A stretch of 64,000 nucleotides of DNA from Gammaproteobacteria bacterium (GTDB lineage: Bacteria; Pseudomonadota; Gammaproteobacteria; GCA-001735895), in assembly GCA_024638385.1 (NCBI GenBank), contig JAHEKJ010000002.1, forward strand, positions 1-64,000, written 5' to 3'. Below are positions 1-9,321 of this stretch, piece by piece; position 1 is the stretch's first letter; each line of letters begins with the position of its first letter. The position numbers were made by a program, and so were the translations under genes. A model generated the notes under the pieces. The model did not search any database. It worked only from the letters and a program-made list of their open reading frames with translations, and had not been told where the DNA came from.

Positions 1-46
1 AAAACCAACGTCGGGAAGATTCTCCGGCGTGAACTGAGGTAGTCTG

Positions 47-469
47 ATGAGCAGTAAAGACAACCCCGAACGGGATCCGGAGGATCTCGATTATCCGCGC
101 GATCTCGAGCATTTCACCTTCGACGAGTGGCGCTGCCTGCACGAGGAAGACCCGCATCGTTTCGACCGCTGCCGGCTGAAGCTTCTCAACGACCTGATCG
201 ATGCGGCGCCGCCGGCGTCACGGCCCCGACTGCGCGGCCTGATGTTCAGGATGGAAGGCGAGTCGCGCCGCTGCAAGAACCCGCTGCACTACAATCTTCG
301 CCTGTCGGCGATGATGATGGAGATGCTCGACGAACTGCGTCAACAGCTGACCCTGCTGTCCGCGCCGGCGGGCGGCGATACGGCCACCGCGCGCGGCGCC
401 GACGTCATTCCGTTCACCCGGCCCGGTGACGCCGGGCGCAACAGCCCCCGGAGCAACGACGCCGGCTGA
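47..469 (+). CDS. DUF3135 domain-containing protein
   Basis: Small, acidic, soluble protein of 140 residues with no known biochemical role. The region around residues 24-70 has the DUF3135 pattern: FDEW, then a DP.RF motif, a run of basic residues, and an R.RLRGL.FRME segment. This family is known mainly from gammaproteobacteria. The last 35 residues are low-complexity (Gly, Ala, Pro, Asp) and probably disordered. There is no signal peptide or membrane segment. It is transcribed towards a convergent DUF1244 gene with only 27 bases between them. The family call rests on the core motif; the function is unknown. Confidence 0.82.
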   Translation: MSSKDNPERDPEDLDYPRDLEHFTFDEWRCLHEEDPHRFDRCRLKLLNDLIDAAPPASRPRLRGLMFRMEGESRRCKNPLHYNLRLSAMMMEMLDELRQQLTLLSAPAGGDTATARGADVIPFTRPGDAGRNSPRSNDAG

Positions 470-496
470 GCCGCTCCGCCAGCTAGCGGCCGCCGA

Positions 497-811
497 TCAG
501 TAACCGCTGATTTTTGCGTGCAGCGGTTTGGTTTCCTCGTAGCGTTGCTGCTGCTCGTCGCTGGCTTCGGTCTGGTAGTCGCGTTTCCATTCGTCGATGC
601 TCATGCCGTAGATTCGCTGTTGCGCGGCGGCGTAGTCGAAATCCAGGCCGAGCCGTTTGGCTTCCGCCGAGTACCACTTGGCGAGGCAATTGCGGCAAAA
701 GCCGGCGAGGTTCATCAGCTCGATGTTCTGCACGTCCTTGCGGTCCTGCAAGTGCGCGATTAGTGCGCGAAACGCGGCTGCTTCGATTTGCGTTTGCTGG
801 TCTTTGGTCAT
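497..811 (-). CDS. DUF1244 domain-containing protein
   Basis: Protein of 104 residues, the usual family length. It shows the DUF1244 core: an AFRALIAHLQ.R.DVQNI stretch followed by LMNLAGFCRNCLAKWY at about residues 31-47. The two closely spaced cysteines in FCRNCL could bind metal or be redox active, but no function is established for the family. It is soluble with no signal sequence. It is divergent from tmcA, sharing a 48-base intergenic region, and converges on the DUF3135 gene. Confidence 0.86.
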   Translation of the reverse strand: MTKDQQTQIEAAAFRALIAHLQDRKDVQNIELMNLAGFCRNCLAKWYSAEAKRLGLDFDYAAAQQRIYGMSIDEWKRDYQTEASDEQQQRYEETKPLHAKISGY

Positions 812-836
812 TTCACGGGCTCACCTATAATGAGCC
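803..836 (+). promoter_or_regulatory. Candidate tmcA promoter with an overlapping small palindrome
   Basis: A TATAAT -10 box at 826-831 lies about 29 bases before the tmcA ATG. The best -35 match (TTTGGT, 803-808) is poor. The -10 sits inside a perfect inverted repeat, GGCTCA (818-823) and TGAGCC (831-836). The palindrome could be an operator or could simply form a hairpin at the start of the transcript. Confidence 0.35.
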
Positions 837-859
837 GCATTTTGTAGCAAATATTACCG

Positions 860-2902
860 ATGCCGGCAAACGAATTGGAGCGCTGGTTCGCCGCCTTGCG
901 CCAGCAGCTAGCGGCGAGCCGGCAACGACAACTCGTCGTCTTGAGCGGGTCGCTCGACTGGTGTGACGGCGCCTTCGCGCGGTTGCGGCAAGGCGACGAC
1001 CGCTGGCTGATGTTCTCCGATCGCGATCTCGGCGGCGAACGCGTGGCGCTCGCCAAGGCCGCGACCCGGCTCGGCGGCGAAGCGGATCGGATCGCGCTCG
1101 ATCTGTTTCGCGGTTTCAATCCCGACCTCCTGTGTATCGCCGCCGGCATGGTCAACGCCGGTGGCGTGCTGCTGTTGCTGGCGCCGACGGCGGCGCACTG
1201 GGAGCCTCGCGAAGACCGTTTCGCGGTGTGGCAAGATGGCAAACTCTCGCCGGCACCACGGTTTCTCGACTACTTCCTGGGCGCGGTCGAGCGCGAACCG
1301 GTGATCGGGCTGGTGCTCGAAGCGCAGCGGGTACTGCCGTCGTTGCCGCGGCTCGAAAGCCTGTCGCCGACGCCGATCGAGGCCGGCGAAACCGCCGCGC
1401 AGCGGCGGGTCCTGGCCGAGCTGGACGACTGGTTGCGGCGCGAAGAATCCGGCGTCGCGCTGATCAGCGCCGATCGGGGTCGCGGCAAGAGCACCACGCT
1501 GGGTTTGTTGATCCGCCGACTGCGGCGCGATTCCGGCCGGCGCGTGCTGCTGTGCGCGGCGTCCCGCCGGGTCGCCGCACAAGCGCTCGCGATCGCGGAC
1601 GGCATCGAATTCATGCCCCCTGACCGGTTGCTCGCCGAGTATCCGGCGGCCGATCCGCTCGTCATCGACGAAGCCGCGATGATTCCGCAATCGATGCTGC
1701 GGCTACTGTGCCGGCGCTACGCGCGGCTGGTCATCGCGTCGACCAGCGGCGGCTACGAGGGCACCGGGCGCGGATTTCGCCTGCGCTTCGTCGACGGCTT
1801 GCCGAGCGCGCGGCGACTCGACCTCGAACTGTCCGAACCGGTGCGCTGGTGCGCCGGCGACCGGCTCGAGGCCTGGATCAACCGCGTGCTGCTGCTCGAC
1901 GAATCCACCGCTTCGCGCGCCGCGGCTTTCGATCCCGCGCCCCCCGATTACGATTGTTTCGCCGTAAAAGACGGCGGCGCGCCGAACGAATTACTGCTCG
2001 AAGTTTATCGGCTGCTGAATTCGGCGCACTACCGAACCCGGCCGTCGGACTTGCGCATGCTGTTCGAGAACCCGGATCTCGAACTCGTGGTTGCGCGCGA
2101 ACGGGGCGCGGTCGTCGGCGCGGCAATGCTCAACCTCGAGGGCGGTCTCGCGAACGGGCTTTGCGCGCAGATTCATCTCGGTCGTCGCCGGCCGCGCGGG
2201 CACCTGCTGGCGCAGATGGTGACCGCCCAGGCCGGGCTGCAAGGATTCGCGAGCTGGCGCGGCCTGCGCGTGCAGCGCATCGCGGTCGCGGAGGCTTGCC
2301 GCCGGCGGGGTATCGGCCGCGAGCTGCTGGCCCGGGCCGCCGGGATCGCGCGAGCGCGCGGGCTGCACTGGCTCGGCGCCAGCTTCGCGATCGAGCCGGG
2401 CGCGGCGGCATTCTGGCGGCAGGGCGGTTTCGAACTCGTGCACGTCAGCTACGCCGCGGGCAAATCGAGCGGCAATCACTCGCTGGCGGTGCTGGCGGCG
2501 ATCGATGCGCGGCTCGAACCGGCAATCGCGCGGCTCGGTGATCGTATCCGGCGACGGTTGCCGACCTGGATGACCCGGTTTCTGCAGGATCTCGACGCCG
2601 ATTCGACGATTGCATTGCTGCGCTACAGTCGCTTCCGGCGCGCACCGGCGGCCGCCGATCTCGCCGAGGTCCGCGCCTTCGCGCATGGCCATCGCGACTT
2701 CGAAAGCGTATTCGCGAGCCTGCAGCCGTGGGTCATGACCGCGATCGCGCGCTCGAGCGGAGCGGTGGATCGTCTGCTGGTCGAAAAAGGCGTGCAGAAT
2801 CGCGACTGGTCGCAACTCGAACGCGAGGCCGGCGCCGGCGGTCGTCGATCGCTCGAGCGGCGCCTCCGGGCACTGGTCGCTGACCTCGACAAAGCCTGTT
2901 AA
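860..2902 (+). CDS. tmcA: tRNA(Met) cytidine acetyltransferase TmcA
   Basis: Acetylates the wobble cytidine of elongator tRNA-Met (ac4C34) using acetyl-CoA and ATP hydrolysis. It has 680 residues, close to the E. coli length. Domains in order are an N-terminal DUF1726-type domain, a helicase-like P-loop with Walker A ADRGRGKST at about 203-211, a Walker B-like VIDEAAMIP near 270, a GNAT acetyltransferase region with RRRGIGRELL near 480, and a C-terminal tRNA-binding tail. The ATG at 860 gives the expected N-terminus. The downstream DUF924 gene starts 12 bases after the stop, so the two are probably co-transcribed. Confidence 0.95.
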   Translation: MPANELERWFAALRQQLAASRQRQLVVLSGSLDWCDGAFARLRQGDDRWLMFSDRDLGGERVALAKAATRLGGEADRIALDLFRGFNPDLLCIAAGMVNAGGVLLLLAPTAAHWEPREDRFAVWQDGKLSPAPRFLDYFLGAVEREPVIGLVLEAQRVLPSLPRLESLSPTPIEAGETAAQRRVLAELDDWLRREESGVALISADRGRGKSTTLGLLIRRLRRDSGRRVLLCAASRRVAAQALAIADGIEFMPPDRLLAEYPAADPLVIDEAAMIPQSMLRLLCRRYARLVIASTSGGYEGTGRGFRLRFVDGLPSARRLDLELSEPVRWCAGDRLEAWINRVLLLDESTASRAAAFDPAPPDYDCFAVKDGGAPNELLLEVYRLLNSAHYRTRPSDLRMLFENPDLELVVARERGAVVGAAMLNLEGGLANGLCAQIHLGRRRPRGHLLAQMVTAQAGLQGFASWRGLRVQRIAVAEACRRRGIGRELLARAAGIARARGLHWLGASFAIEPGAAAFWRQGGFELVHVSYAAGKSSGNHSLAVLAAIDARLEPAIARLGDRIRRRLPTWMTRFLQDLDADSTIALLRYSRFRRAPAAADLAEVRAFAHGHRDFESVFASLQPWVMTAIARSSGAVDRLLVEKGVQNRDWSQLEREAGAGGRRSLERRLRALVADLDKAC

Positions 2903-2914
2903 CATCCACGCCCT

Positions 2915-3469
2915 ATGCAAAACGTATCCGCGCCCGGTGAAATTCTCGATTTCTGGTTCTCGCCGGAGGTCAGCAAGCGCTGGTTCGATTCGACGCCGGA
3001 ATTCGACCAAGGTTTGCGCCAGGATTACGAGGATCTCTGGCAGCGCGCGCGGCGCGGCGAACTCGATCACTGGCGGCAAAGCGCCGACGGCTGCCTCGCG
3101 CTTGTCATCGTGCTCGACCAGTTTCCGCTCAACATGTTCCGCGGACGGGCCCGGGGTTTCGCCACCGAGGCGCAATCGCGCGAGGTTGCGCGTGGCGCGC
3201 TGGCGCGCGGATTCGATCGGGAGCTGCCGGTCGAGCGGCAAGCCTTTCTCTACATGCCGTTCATGCACAGCGAAGATTCCGCCGACCAGGAACTCTCGGT
3301 AGAGCTTTTTGCCCAACCGGGTCTGGAAAAGAGCTACCGATTCGCCAAACACCACCGCGATATCGTCGCGCGCTTCGGCCGCTTCCCGCACCGAAATACC
3401 GTGCTCGGTCGCGAGAGCACCGCGGAAGAAATCGAATATCTGAACTCCAAACAGGCGTTCACGGGTTGA
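2915..3469 (+). CDS. DUF924 family protein
   Basis: Soluble protein of 184 residues. It opens with the family signature ILDFWFSPE...RWFDSTPEFD, and carries VIVLDQFPLNMFRG near 68-81 and a YMPFMHSED motif near 112. DUF924 proteins adopt a TPR-like helical fold; no enzymatic role is established. It follows tmcA after 12 bases and its stop overlaps the first possible start (TTG) of the YihY-family gene, which points to one transcript. Confidence 0.87.
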   Translation: MQNVSAPGEILDFWFSPEVSKRWFDSTPEFDQGLRQDYEDLWQRARRGELDHWRQSADGCLALVIVLDQFPLNMFRGRARGFATEAQSREVARGALARGFDRELPVERQAFLYMPFMHSEDSADQELSVELFAQPGLEKSYRFAKHHRDIVARFGRFPHRNTVLGRESTAEEIEYLNSKQAFTG

Positions 3470-3474
3470 CCGGC

Positions 3475-4818
3475 ATGCGCGACCGAATCGTCGAATACAT
3501 CTGGAGTTACCACGCGGGCGACCCCGAGACGCCGTATTCGCCGCCGCGCCATTTTCTGCAAATCGTGGTCATGGTGTCGCGCGACCTCATCGACGGCCAG
3601 CTGACGCTGCGCGCGATGAGCCTGGTCTACACGACGATCCTGTCGCTGGTGCCGCTGCTCGCGGTCAGCATCTCGGTACTGAAGGGTTTCGGTGTGCAAA
3701 ATCAACTCGAGCCGGCGCTGCTTCGAATGCTCGCGCCGCTCGGCGAGAGCAGCGCCGAGGTCAGCGCGCGCATCGTCGATTTCGTCGAGAATATGCGCGT
3801 CGGCGTGCTCGGCGCGGTCGGCCTCGGCCTGTTGATCTACACCACGATCTCATTGATTCAGAAAATCGAGTCGGCCTTCAATTATACCTGGCGGACTCGC
3901 TCGAGCCGTAACCTGATGCGGCGCTTCAGCGATTACCTGAGCGTGATCATGGTCGGGCCGGTGCTGATATTTGCCGCGGTCGGAATTACCGCGTCGCTGT
4001 CGAACAATTATGTCATCGGCCTGCTCAACTCGCTGCCTTACCTCGGTGGCGCCTTGCACTTCGCCGGCAAGCTGCTGCCCTACCTGCTGGTCATCGCCGC
4101 GTTCGCGTTCATCTACATGCTGGTGCCCAATACCCGGGTCAACTGGCGCTCGGCGATGTACGGCGCGATCACGGCCGGCATCCTGTGGGAAACATCGGGT
4201 CTCGCGTTCACGTCGTTCGTCAGCGGTTCGACCAAGTACACCGCGATCTACTCGGGCTTCGCGATCCTGCTGGTATTCATGATCTGGCTTTATCTGGCCT
4301 GGCTAATCCTGCTGATCGGTTCGAGCATCGCGTTCTACCACCAGAATCCCGAGCGCCTGGGATGGCGCCGGCGCGACTCGCATCTGAGTGCGCGCATGCG
4401 CGAACGGCTGGCGCTGCAGGCGATGGTCGACATCGCGCTCGTCCACGACCGCCAGTCGTCGCTGCCGACCGATCTCGACGGACTCGCCGCGCGCCAGCAG
4501 GTGCCGGGCGATATCCTTGCGCGCATGCTCGATGCGCTCGAGGCCGACGGTCTCGTCGTCCGCAGCGACGAGGATCCGCCGCGCTACCTGCCGGCCGCGT
4601 CGCTGGAGAAAATCCGGCTGAGCGAAATTATGCAAAGCGCGCGCGCTGCCGAAGACGACGGGCAGGCCGAGGGCCGCGGCGTCGACCGCGATGTCGCCGA
4701 TTTGCTGCGGGGGCTGGAGCAGAGCCTGGAATCGCAACTGGGCGATACGTCGCTGGCCGATTTCGTGCGCCGCGGGGGAGAGATAGTCGATGCGAATCGT
4801 TACGTTCAACGTCAATAG
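3475..4818 (+). CDS. YihY/virulence-factor BrkB family inner membrane protein with winged-helix-like tail
   Basis: Polytopic inner-membrane protein, about 447 residues from the ATG at 3475. A TTG at 3466 that overlaps the previous stop is the alternative start. The first 300 residues carry the YihY family pattern: TLRAMSLVYTTILSLVPLLA, several hydrophobic spans, and a YSGFAILLVFMIWLYLAWL helix. YihY was once named ribonuclease BN in error; its real role is unknown. The remaining ~150 residues are cytoplasmic, are absent from E. coli YihY, and look like a winged helix (LDGLAARQQVPGDILARMLD, then L..DGLVVR). Its 3' end overlaps xthA by 29 bases. Confidence 0.86.
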   Translation: MRDRIVEYIWSYHAGDPETPYSPPRHFLQIVVMVSRDLIDGQLTLRAMSLVYTTILSLVPLLAVSISVLKGFGVQNQLEPALLRMLAPLGESSAEVSARIVDFVENMRVGVLGAVGLGLLIYTTISLIQKIESAFNYTWRTRSSRNLMRRFSDYLSVIMVGPVLIFAAVGITASLSNNYVIGLLNSLPYLGGALHFAGKLLPYLLVIAAFAFIYMLVPNTRVNWRSAMYGAITAGILWETSGLAFTSFVSGSTKYTAIYSGFAILLVFMIWLYLAWLILLIGSSIAFYHQNPERLGWRRRDSHLSARMRERLALQAMVDIALVHDRQSSLPTDLDGLAARQQVPGDILARMLDALEADGLVVRSDEDPPRYLPAASLEKIRLSEIMQSARAAEDDGQAEGRGVDRDVADLLRGLEQSLESQLGDTSLADFVRRGGEIVDANRYVQRQ

Positions 4819-5620
4819 CCTGCGCCAGCGCCTGCACCAGCTGCAAAGCGTCATCGACAAGCACGCGCCGGCGATCATCGGTCTGCAGGAAACCAAGGTG
4901 CAGGATTCGGAATTTCCGCTAGCGGCGATCGGCGAGCTGGGGTACGAGGTCATCTACCTCGGGCAGAAGACGCATTACGGCGTCGCGCTGATGTCGCGTG
5001 TGACCTGCAGCGAGCCGTGTTTCGGTCTTCCCGGCGACGACGAATCGGCACAGAAACGCTTCATCGGCGGCCGCTTCGAGATCGAAGGCATCGGGTTCGA
5101 CGTCTTCAACGCTTATTTTCCGCAGGGCGAGAGCCGCGATCACCCGGTCAAGTTTCCCGGCAAGGAGCGCTTTTACCGCGAGCTGACCGAGTTTCTCGCC
5201 GGCTTCGACATGGCGCGGGCCAGGGTGGTGCTGATGGGCGACTACAATATCGCGCCGCTCGATCTCGACATCGGCATTGGTGAAGACAACGCCAAACGCT
5301 GGCTGCGCACCGGCAAGACGAGCTTCCTGCCGGAGGAGCGGGAATGGTTCGAGCGGCTCGTCGCGCTCGGCCTGCATGACGGTTTTCGCCTGTGCCACGC
5401 CGACGAGGACAAGCTGTTCAGCTGGTTCGACTACCGCAGCCGCGGTTTCGAGCGCGAGCCGAAACGCGGCCTGCGCATCGATCACCTGCTGGTGTCGGAG
5501 CCGCTCAGGCCGGCGGTGGTGGACGCCGGCATCGATTACGATATCCGCGGCATGGACAAGCCGTCGGATCACGCGCCGGCCTGGATCGAACTCGATCCGG
5601 CCCGGATTGTCACATCCTGA
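4790..5620 (+). CDS. xthA: Exodeoxyribonuclease III
   Basis: Mg-dependent 3'-5' exonuclease and AP endonuclease of base-excision repair. It has 276 residues with the EEP-fold signatures: FNVNSLRQR at the N-terminus, the metal-binding Glu in LQETKVQD (about residue 34), [12 protein letters not shown] near 151, and the terminal catalytic [10 protein letters not shown]. The ATG at 4790 is supported by the purine-rich GGGGGAGA at 4773-4780, so translation starts inside the end of the YihY-family gene and the two are probably coupled. Confidence 0.94.
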   Translation: MRIVTFNVNSLRQRLHQLQSVIDKHAPAIIGLQETKVQDSEFPLAAIGELGYEVIYLGQKTHYGVALMSRVTCSEPCFGLPGDDESAQKRFIGGRFEIEGIGFDVFNAYFPQGESRDHPVKFPGKERFYRELTEFLAGFDMARARVVLMGDYNIAPLDLDIGIGEDNAKRWLRTGKTSFLPEEREWFERLVALGLHDGFRLCHADEDKLFSWFDYRSRGFEREPKRGLRIDHLLVSEPLRPAVVDAGIDYDIRGMDKPSDHAPAWIELDPARIVTS

Positions 5621-5645
5621 AACCGTTTCGCGACGCGAGGTCAAC

Positions 5646-6272
5646 ATGTTCAGCAAACCCACGACTCTTCCTTCCGCCGCCGAGGCCCTGCCCGGGCGCG
5701 ACGCCGCGATCCAGTTTGATCCACGCCACGCCGTGCTCGGCACCTCGATGGTCGAACCTTTCCCCGAGCATTGCGAGCAAATCGTCCTCGGCATGGGTTG
5801 CTTCTGGGGCGCCGAACGCAAGTTCTGGTCGCTGCCCGGCGTCTACACCACCGCGGTCGGCTATGCCGCCGGGCATACCCCCAATCCGACCTACCAGGAA
5901 GTCTGCACCGGCATGACCGGACACAACGAGGTCGTACTGGTGGTCTACGATCCGGCGCAGATCGAGCTTGCGACGCTGCTCAAGACCTTCTGGGAATCGC
6001 ACGACCCGACGCAGGGCATGCGCCAGGGTAACGACGTCGGCACCCAGTACCGTTCCGGCATCTACTACGATACCGAAGCCCAGGCCGAGACCGCGCGTCA
6101 AAGTCTTGACGATTACCAGCAAAAACTCCTTGCGGCCGGCTATACTCCGATTACGACCGAGATCCAGGCGGCTGGACCCTTCTACTATGCGGAGGAGTAT
6201 CACCAGCAGTATCTGGAAAAGAATCCAGCAGGTTACTGCGGATTGGGAGGTACCGGGATAGCTTGTCAGTAA
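5646..6272 (+). CDS. msrA: Peptide-methionine (S)-S-oxide reductase MsrA
   Basis: Reduces methionine-S-sulfoxide in oxidised proteins. It has 208 residues from the ATG at 5646, preceded by a GAGG at 5637-5640. The catalytic cysteine is C52 in [10 protein letters not shown]. Other family motifs are GYAAG.T.NPTY, GHNEVV, and [23 protein letters not shown]. Two C-terminal cysteines ([12 protein letters not shown]) match the recycling cysteines of the longer MsrA form. An N-terminal extension of about 45 residues resembles the E. coli form. It lies 25 bases after xthA, forming a small repair pair. Confidence 0.95.
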   Translation: MFSKPTTLPSAAEALPGRDAAIQFDPRHAVLGTSMVEPFPEHCEQIVLGMGCFWGAERKFWSLPGVYTTAVGYAAGHTPNPTYQEVCTGMTGHNEVVLVVYDPAQIELATLLKTFWESHDPTQGMRQGNDVGTQYRSGIYYDTEAQAETARQSLDDYQQKLLAAGYTPITTEIQAAGPFYYAEEYHQQYLEKNPAGYCGLGGTGIACQ

Positions 6273-6580
6273 ACCGGATATCGTTCGCCCCTGGCGGTGA
6301 CGATGCCGGTTTATCGCCCCGAGCAAGACGACGAGATACCCGGTTAAACTGGCGTCTTGCGATGATAACAACAATGGTTTTCCGGGCCCCGCCAGCGAGG
6401 CCCGGCTACGACACGACCGTTGCCGTCCCCCGCGGGAGGCACGGGCGCGATTCGAATCGGCGGCCCGTCGCGCTCGCCGTCGCCACGCGTGGTCTGCCGG
6501 GTGCCGGGATTTCGGCAGCGGCGATTTTCGGCAACCTCCAACCTGGGGATAAGGAACGTCCGGCCAGGGTCGTCTAGCCT
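6273..6580. other. Gene-free stretch with a GC hairpin
   Basis: This 308-base gap between msrA and the GGDEF-EAL gene has no convincing coding region. It contains a perfect 7-bp hairpin, CCGGGCC (6382-6388) and GGCCCGG (6399-6405) with a 10-base loop. No T-run follows on either strand, so it is not a standard intrinsic terminator. I looked for a cyclic-di-GMP riboswitch ahead of the downstream gene and saw none. Confidence 0.5.
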
Positions 6581-9307
6581 GTGTTGGCGCGACTATACAG
6601 CTTCAAGTTCATCATCAGCGCCGCGCTGCTGTGGCTCGGGGCGCTGGCCTACGGGCTCGCGATCTACAGCACACAGGTCTACCGCGGCCAGGCGATCGAT
6701 CATCAGCTGCAGTCGCTCGAATCCCTGCTCGAAATCGAAACCCGGGCCGCGATCGAAGATCTCAACGCCGAACTCGATCGTTTCGCCTTCTGGCTGCACA
6801 GCGCCCCCGAGTTTCGGCAGGCGCTGGCGGCGGGCGAACGGCAGCAGCTCGAAAGCTGGCTGAGCCGCAGCTTCGCGCTTTACCCCAACGCGGTCGAGAA
6901 GCTGCGCCTCAAATCGATCGCCGTGCGTAACCTCACCGGTGACATGGTCGCGCACACGTCGGACGACGGCATTCGCGATTACCGGGGCTGCGCACTGTCG
7001 CCGAGGGGCGGTAGCGACGCGTTGCGGCTGATCGATCCGAAGCATTCGCTGTGCAGCCGCAGCGGCGGCCTCTTCAGCGAGGTCGTGGCGCCGACCGGCA
7101 GCCCGGAAGCGGATCACTATCTGCAAATCCTGGCCTACGCGGTCGACGGCCTGAGCCTGATCGAGCGTAACATCGGCATTCCGCTGCAAATCACCAACCG
7201 CCAGGGCGAGCGGCTCTACCAGTCGGAACGCTGGACCGGCGGGCAGGACCGAACGCATCTCTATCCGACCTATACGCTGTACGGCGACGATTCCTTTGTC
7301 GGCGCCCGCATCACCGCCGCCTTCGATCAGCGGCCGATTATCGAGCGTCTCGAAGATACCGAAAGCAACTTCTTCATCATCACAACAGTCGCGACGTTCA
7401 GCGCGCTGCTGCTGGTCATTCTGCTGCTGAACCGCGCCTTGCAACCGATGAACAAACTGCGTAACTCGGTCGGCGCGCTGCTGACCGGCAAGTACGCGTC
7501 GATCAGCGAGGACAGGTTGCCGAGCGAATTACGTGACCTGGTCGTCGCCTACAACGAGATGGTCGAGGGCCTCGAGACCGAGACCATCTCGCGCCGCCAG
7601 ATCGAGGAAAAGCTGCGCTCGGAAAAAGACTTCATCTCGACGACGCTGGATTCGATCAGTAACCCGGTCATCGTCATCGATTCGAAGGATCGCATCAAGC
7701 TGATCAATCCCAGCGCCGAGAAGCTGTTCGGCGACCGCGAGTCCGATCTGATCAACACGTCGATTCACGACGTGCTGATTCTCTACGCCAATCGCCAGAC
7801 CACGCGCATCGTCGACGTACGCCAGCTGCTGACCGGCAAGATCTCGATCAGCTCGATGTATTTCTTCGACCCCGACCGCCATGTCGTCGAGCTCGAGTTT
7901 TCAGCCTCGCCGATGATCGACATGGAGGCCGAGGATGTCGGTTTCGTCATCATCTTGAAGGACGTTTCCGAGGATCGCAAGTTGCGGCGCAAACTCTCCT
8001 ACGAGGGCAGCCACGACCAGTTGACCGGTTTTCTCAATCGCGGTGCCTTCGAGCAGAAGTTCGAGAACCTCGTTACCGAAAACAACAACGCCGAACCCCA
8101 GCACGTGCTCGCCTACCTCGACCTCGATCAATTCCGCGTCATCAACGAGACTTGCGGCAATGCCGCCGGTGACCAGTTGTTGAAGCAGACGGCGGGGGTT
8201 ATTCGCCGCCACATGCGCAAGTCGGATTTCATCGCGCGCCTGTCCGGCGACGAATTCGGCATTATCATGCCGTTCTTCGAAATGGAACGCGCGCTGCAGA
8301 CGATCCAGAAAATCATCATCGACGTTCAGCACACCGGGTTCGACTGGAACGATCAGTTTTACAGCGTGACCGCGAGTATCGGCGTAATGGCTTTCGGCCG
8401 GATGTCGGACGACTACTCGGACGAATACTCGAAGGTAACCACCGCCTGCTTCCTGGCCAAGCAGAACGGCGGTAACCAGTATCATTTCATTGACGAAAAC
8501 GACGAGAAGATCAAGGCCCAGCAGGTTTCGATGGAGTGGGTGTCCGGCATCATGGAAGGCTTCGCCGAAGAACGTTTCCGACTTTACGTCCAGCCAATCG
8601 TGTCGATCGACGAGAACGAGCAACGTGATCACTACGAGGTCCTGATTCGTTACCGCAATCCCGACGGTCGAATCTATCCGCCGAACGATTTCCTGCCGCC
8701 GGCCGAGCGCTACAACCTGATCGAGCGCATCGACAGCTGGGTCGTCAGCAATGTCATCGCATGGCTCCAGCAACACCAGGATCGGCTGGACCCGGCGATG
8801 TTTTCGATCAATCTGTCGGGGCGCAGCCTCGGCTCGCAGACCTTTCACAAATTTCTGCACGACAGCCTGGCCGACAGCGAGCTGGATCTGAGCTGGCTAT
8901 GTTTCGAGATCACCGAAACCGCGGCGGTCGACAACGTCGAGCGATCGGTCGAGTTCATCAATTCGATCAAGGCGCTGGGAGCGAAGTTCTCGCTCGACGA
9001 TTTCGGCACCGGCCTGTCGTCGTTCAGTTATCTCAAGCAGTTCCCGGTCGACTTCCTCAAGATCGACGGCGAATTCGTGCGCGATATCACCGATGACGAC
9101 AAGAGTTATGTGTTCGTTCGCTCGATGACCGAGGTCGGGCATTGCCTGGACATGAAGGTCATCGCCGAATTCGTCGAATCCGATACGATGTTCGACAAGT
9201 TGCGCGAGGCAAATGTCGATTACATCCAGGGTTACATCGTCGGCAAGCCGGTCGAAATCGCGACCCTGCTTGCGGCCGACGAGGCCGGCGACGGAGTCGT
9301 GAACTAG
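6581..9307 (+). CDS. Membrane HAMP-PAS-GGDEF-EAL cyclic-di-GMP signalling protein
   Basis: Bifunctional-type cyclic-di-GMP enzyme of 908 residues with a GTG start. It has a TM helix at about 9-29, a periplasmic sensor region to about 260, a second TM at about 262-287, HAMP (about 288-340), PAS (about 345-470), GGDEF from about 477 and EAL from about 660. The GGDEF signature reads SGDEF (about 554-558), with Ser replacing the first Gly, so cyclase activity is uncertain. The phosphodiesterase keeps the key acidic residues: EVLIR, EITET, DDFGTG and KIDGEF. Phosphodiesterase activity is therefore likely. It is monocistronic, with a convergent SDR gene downstream. Confidence 0.93.
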   Translation: MLARLYSFKFIISAALLWLGALAYGLAIYSTQVYRGQAIDHQLQSLESLLEIETRAAIEDLNAELDRFAFWLHSAPEFRQALAAGERQQLESWLSRSFALYPNAVEKLRLKSIAVRNLTGDMVAHTSDDGIRDYRGCALSPRGGSDALRLIDPKHSLCSRSGGLFSEVVAPTGSPEADHYLQILAYAVDGLSLIERNIGIPLQITNRQGERLYQSERWTGGQDRTHLYPTYTLYGDDSFVGARITAAFDQRPIIERLEDTESNFFIITTVATFSALLLVILLLNRALQPMNKLRNSVGALLTGKYASISEDRLPSELRDLVVAYNEMVEGLETETISRRQIEEKLRSEKDFISTTLDSISNPVIVIDSKDRIKLINPSAEKLFGDRESDLINTSIHDVLILYANRQTTRIVDVRQLLTGKISISSMYFFDPDRHVVELEFSASPMIDMEAEDVGFVIILKDVSEDRKLRRKLSYEGSHDQLTGFLNRGAFEQKFENLVTENNNAEPQHVLAYLDLDQFRVINETCGNAAGDQLLKQTAGVIRRHMRKSDFIARLSGDEFGIIMPFFEMERALQTIQKIIIDVQHTGFDWNDQFYSVTASIGVMAFGRMSDDYSDEYSKVTTACFLAKQNGGNQYHFIDENDEKIKAQQVSMEWVSGIMEGFAEERFRLYVQPIVSIDENEQRDHYEVLIRYRNPDGRIYPPNDFLPPAERYNLIERIDSWVVSNVIAWLQQHQDRLDPAMFSINLSGRSLGSQTFHKFLHDSLADSELDLSWLCFEITETAAVDNVERSVEFINSIKALGAKFSLDDFGTGLSSFSYLKQFPVDFLKIDGEFVRDITDDDKSYVFVRSMTEVGHCLDMKVIAEFVESDTMFDKLREANVDYIQGYIVGKPVEIATLLAADEAGDGVVN

Positions 9308-9321
9308 GCGCGGCCGGTCGG

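Noticed and set aside
6263-6577. Small plus-strand open frame after msrA
   Set aside because: No start signal, no conserved motifs, and biased composition typical of chance frames in this GC-rich sequence.
6273-6580. Cyclic-di-GMP riboswitch upstream of the GGDEF-EAL gene
   Set aside because: None of the conserved GEMM-type core segments are visible; only a plain GC hairpin.
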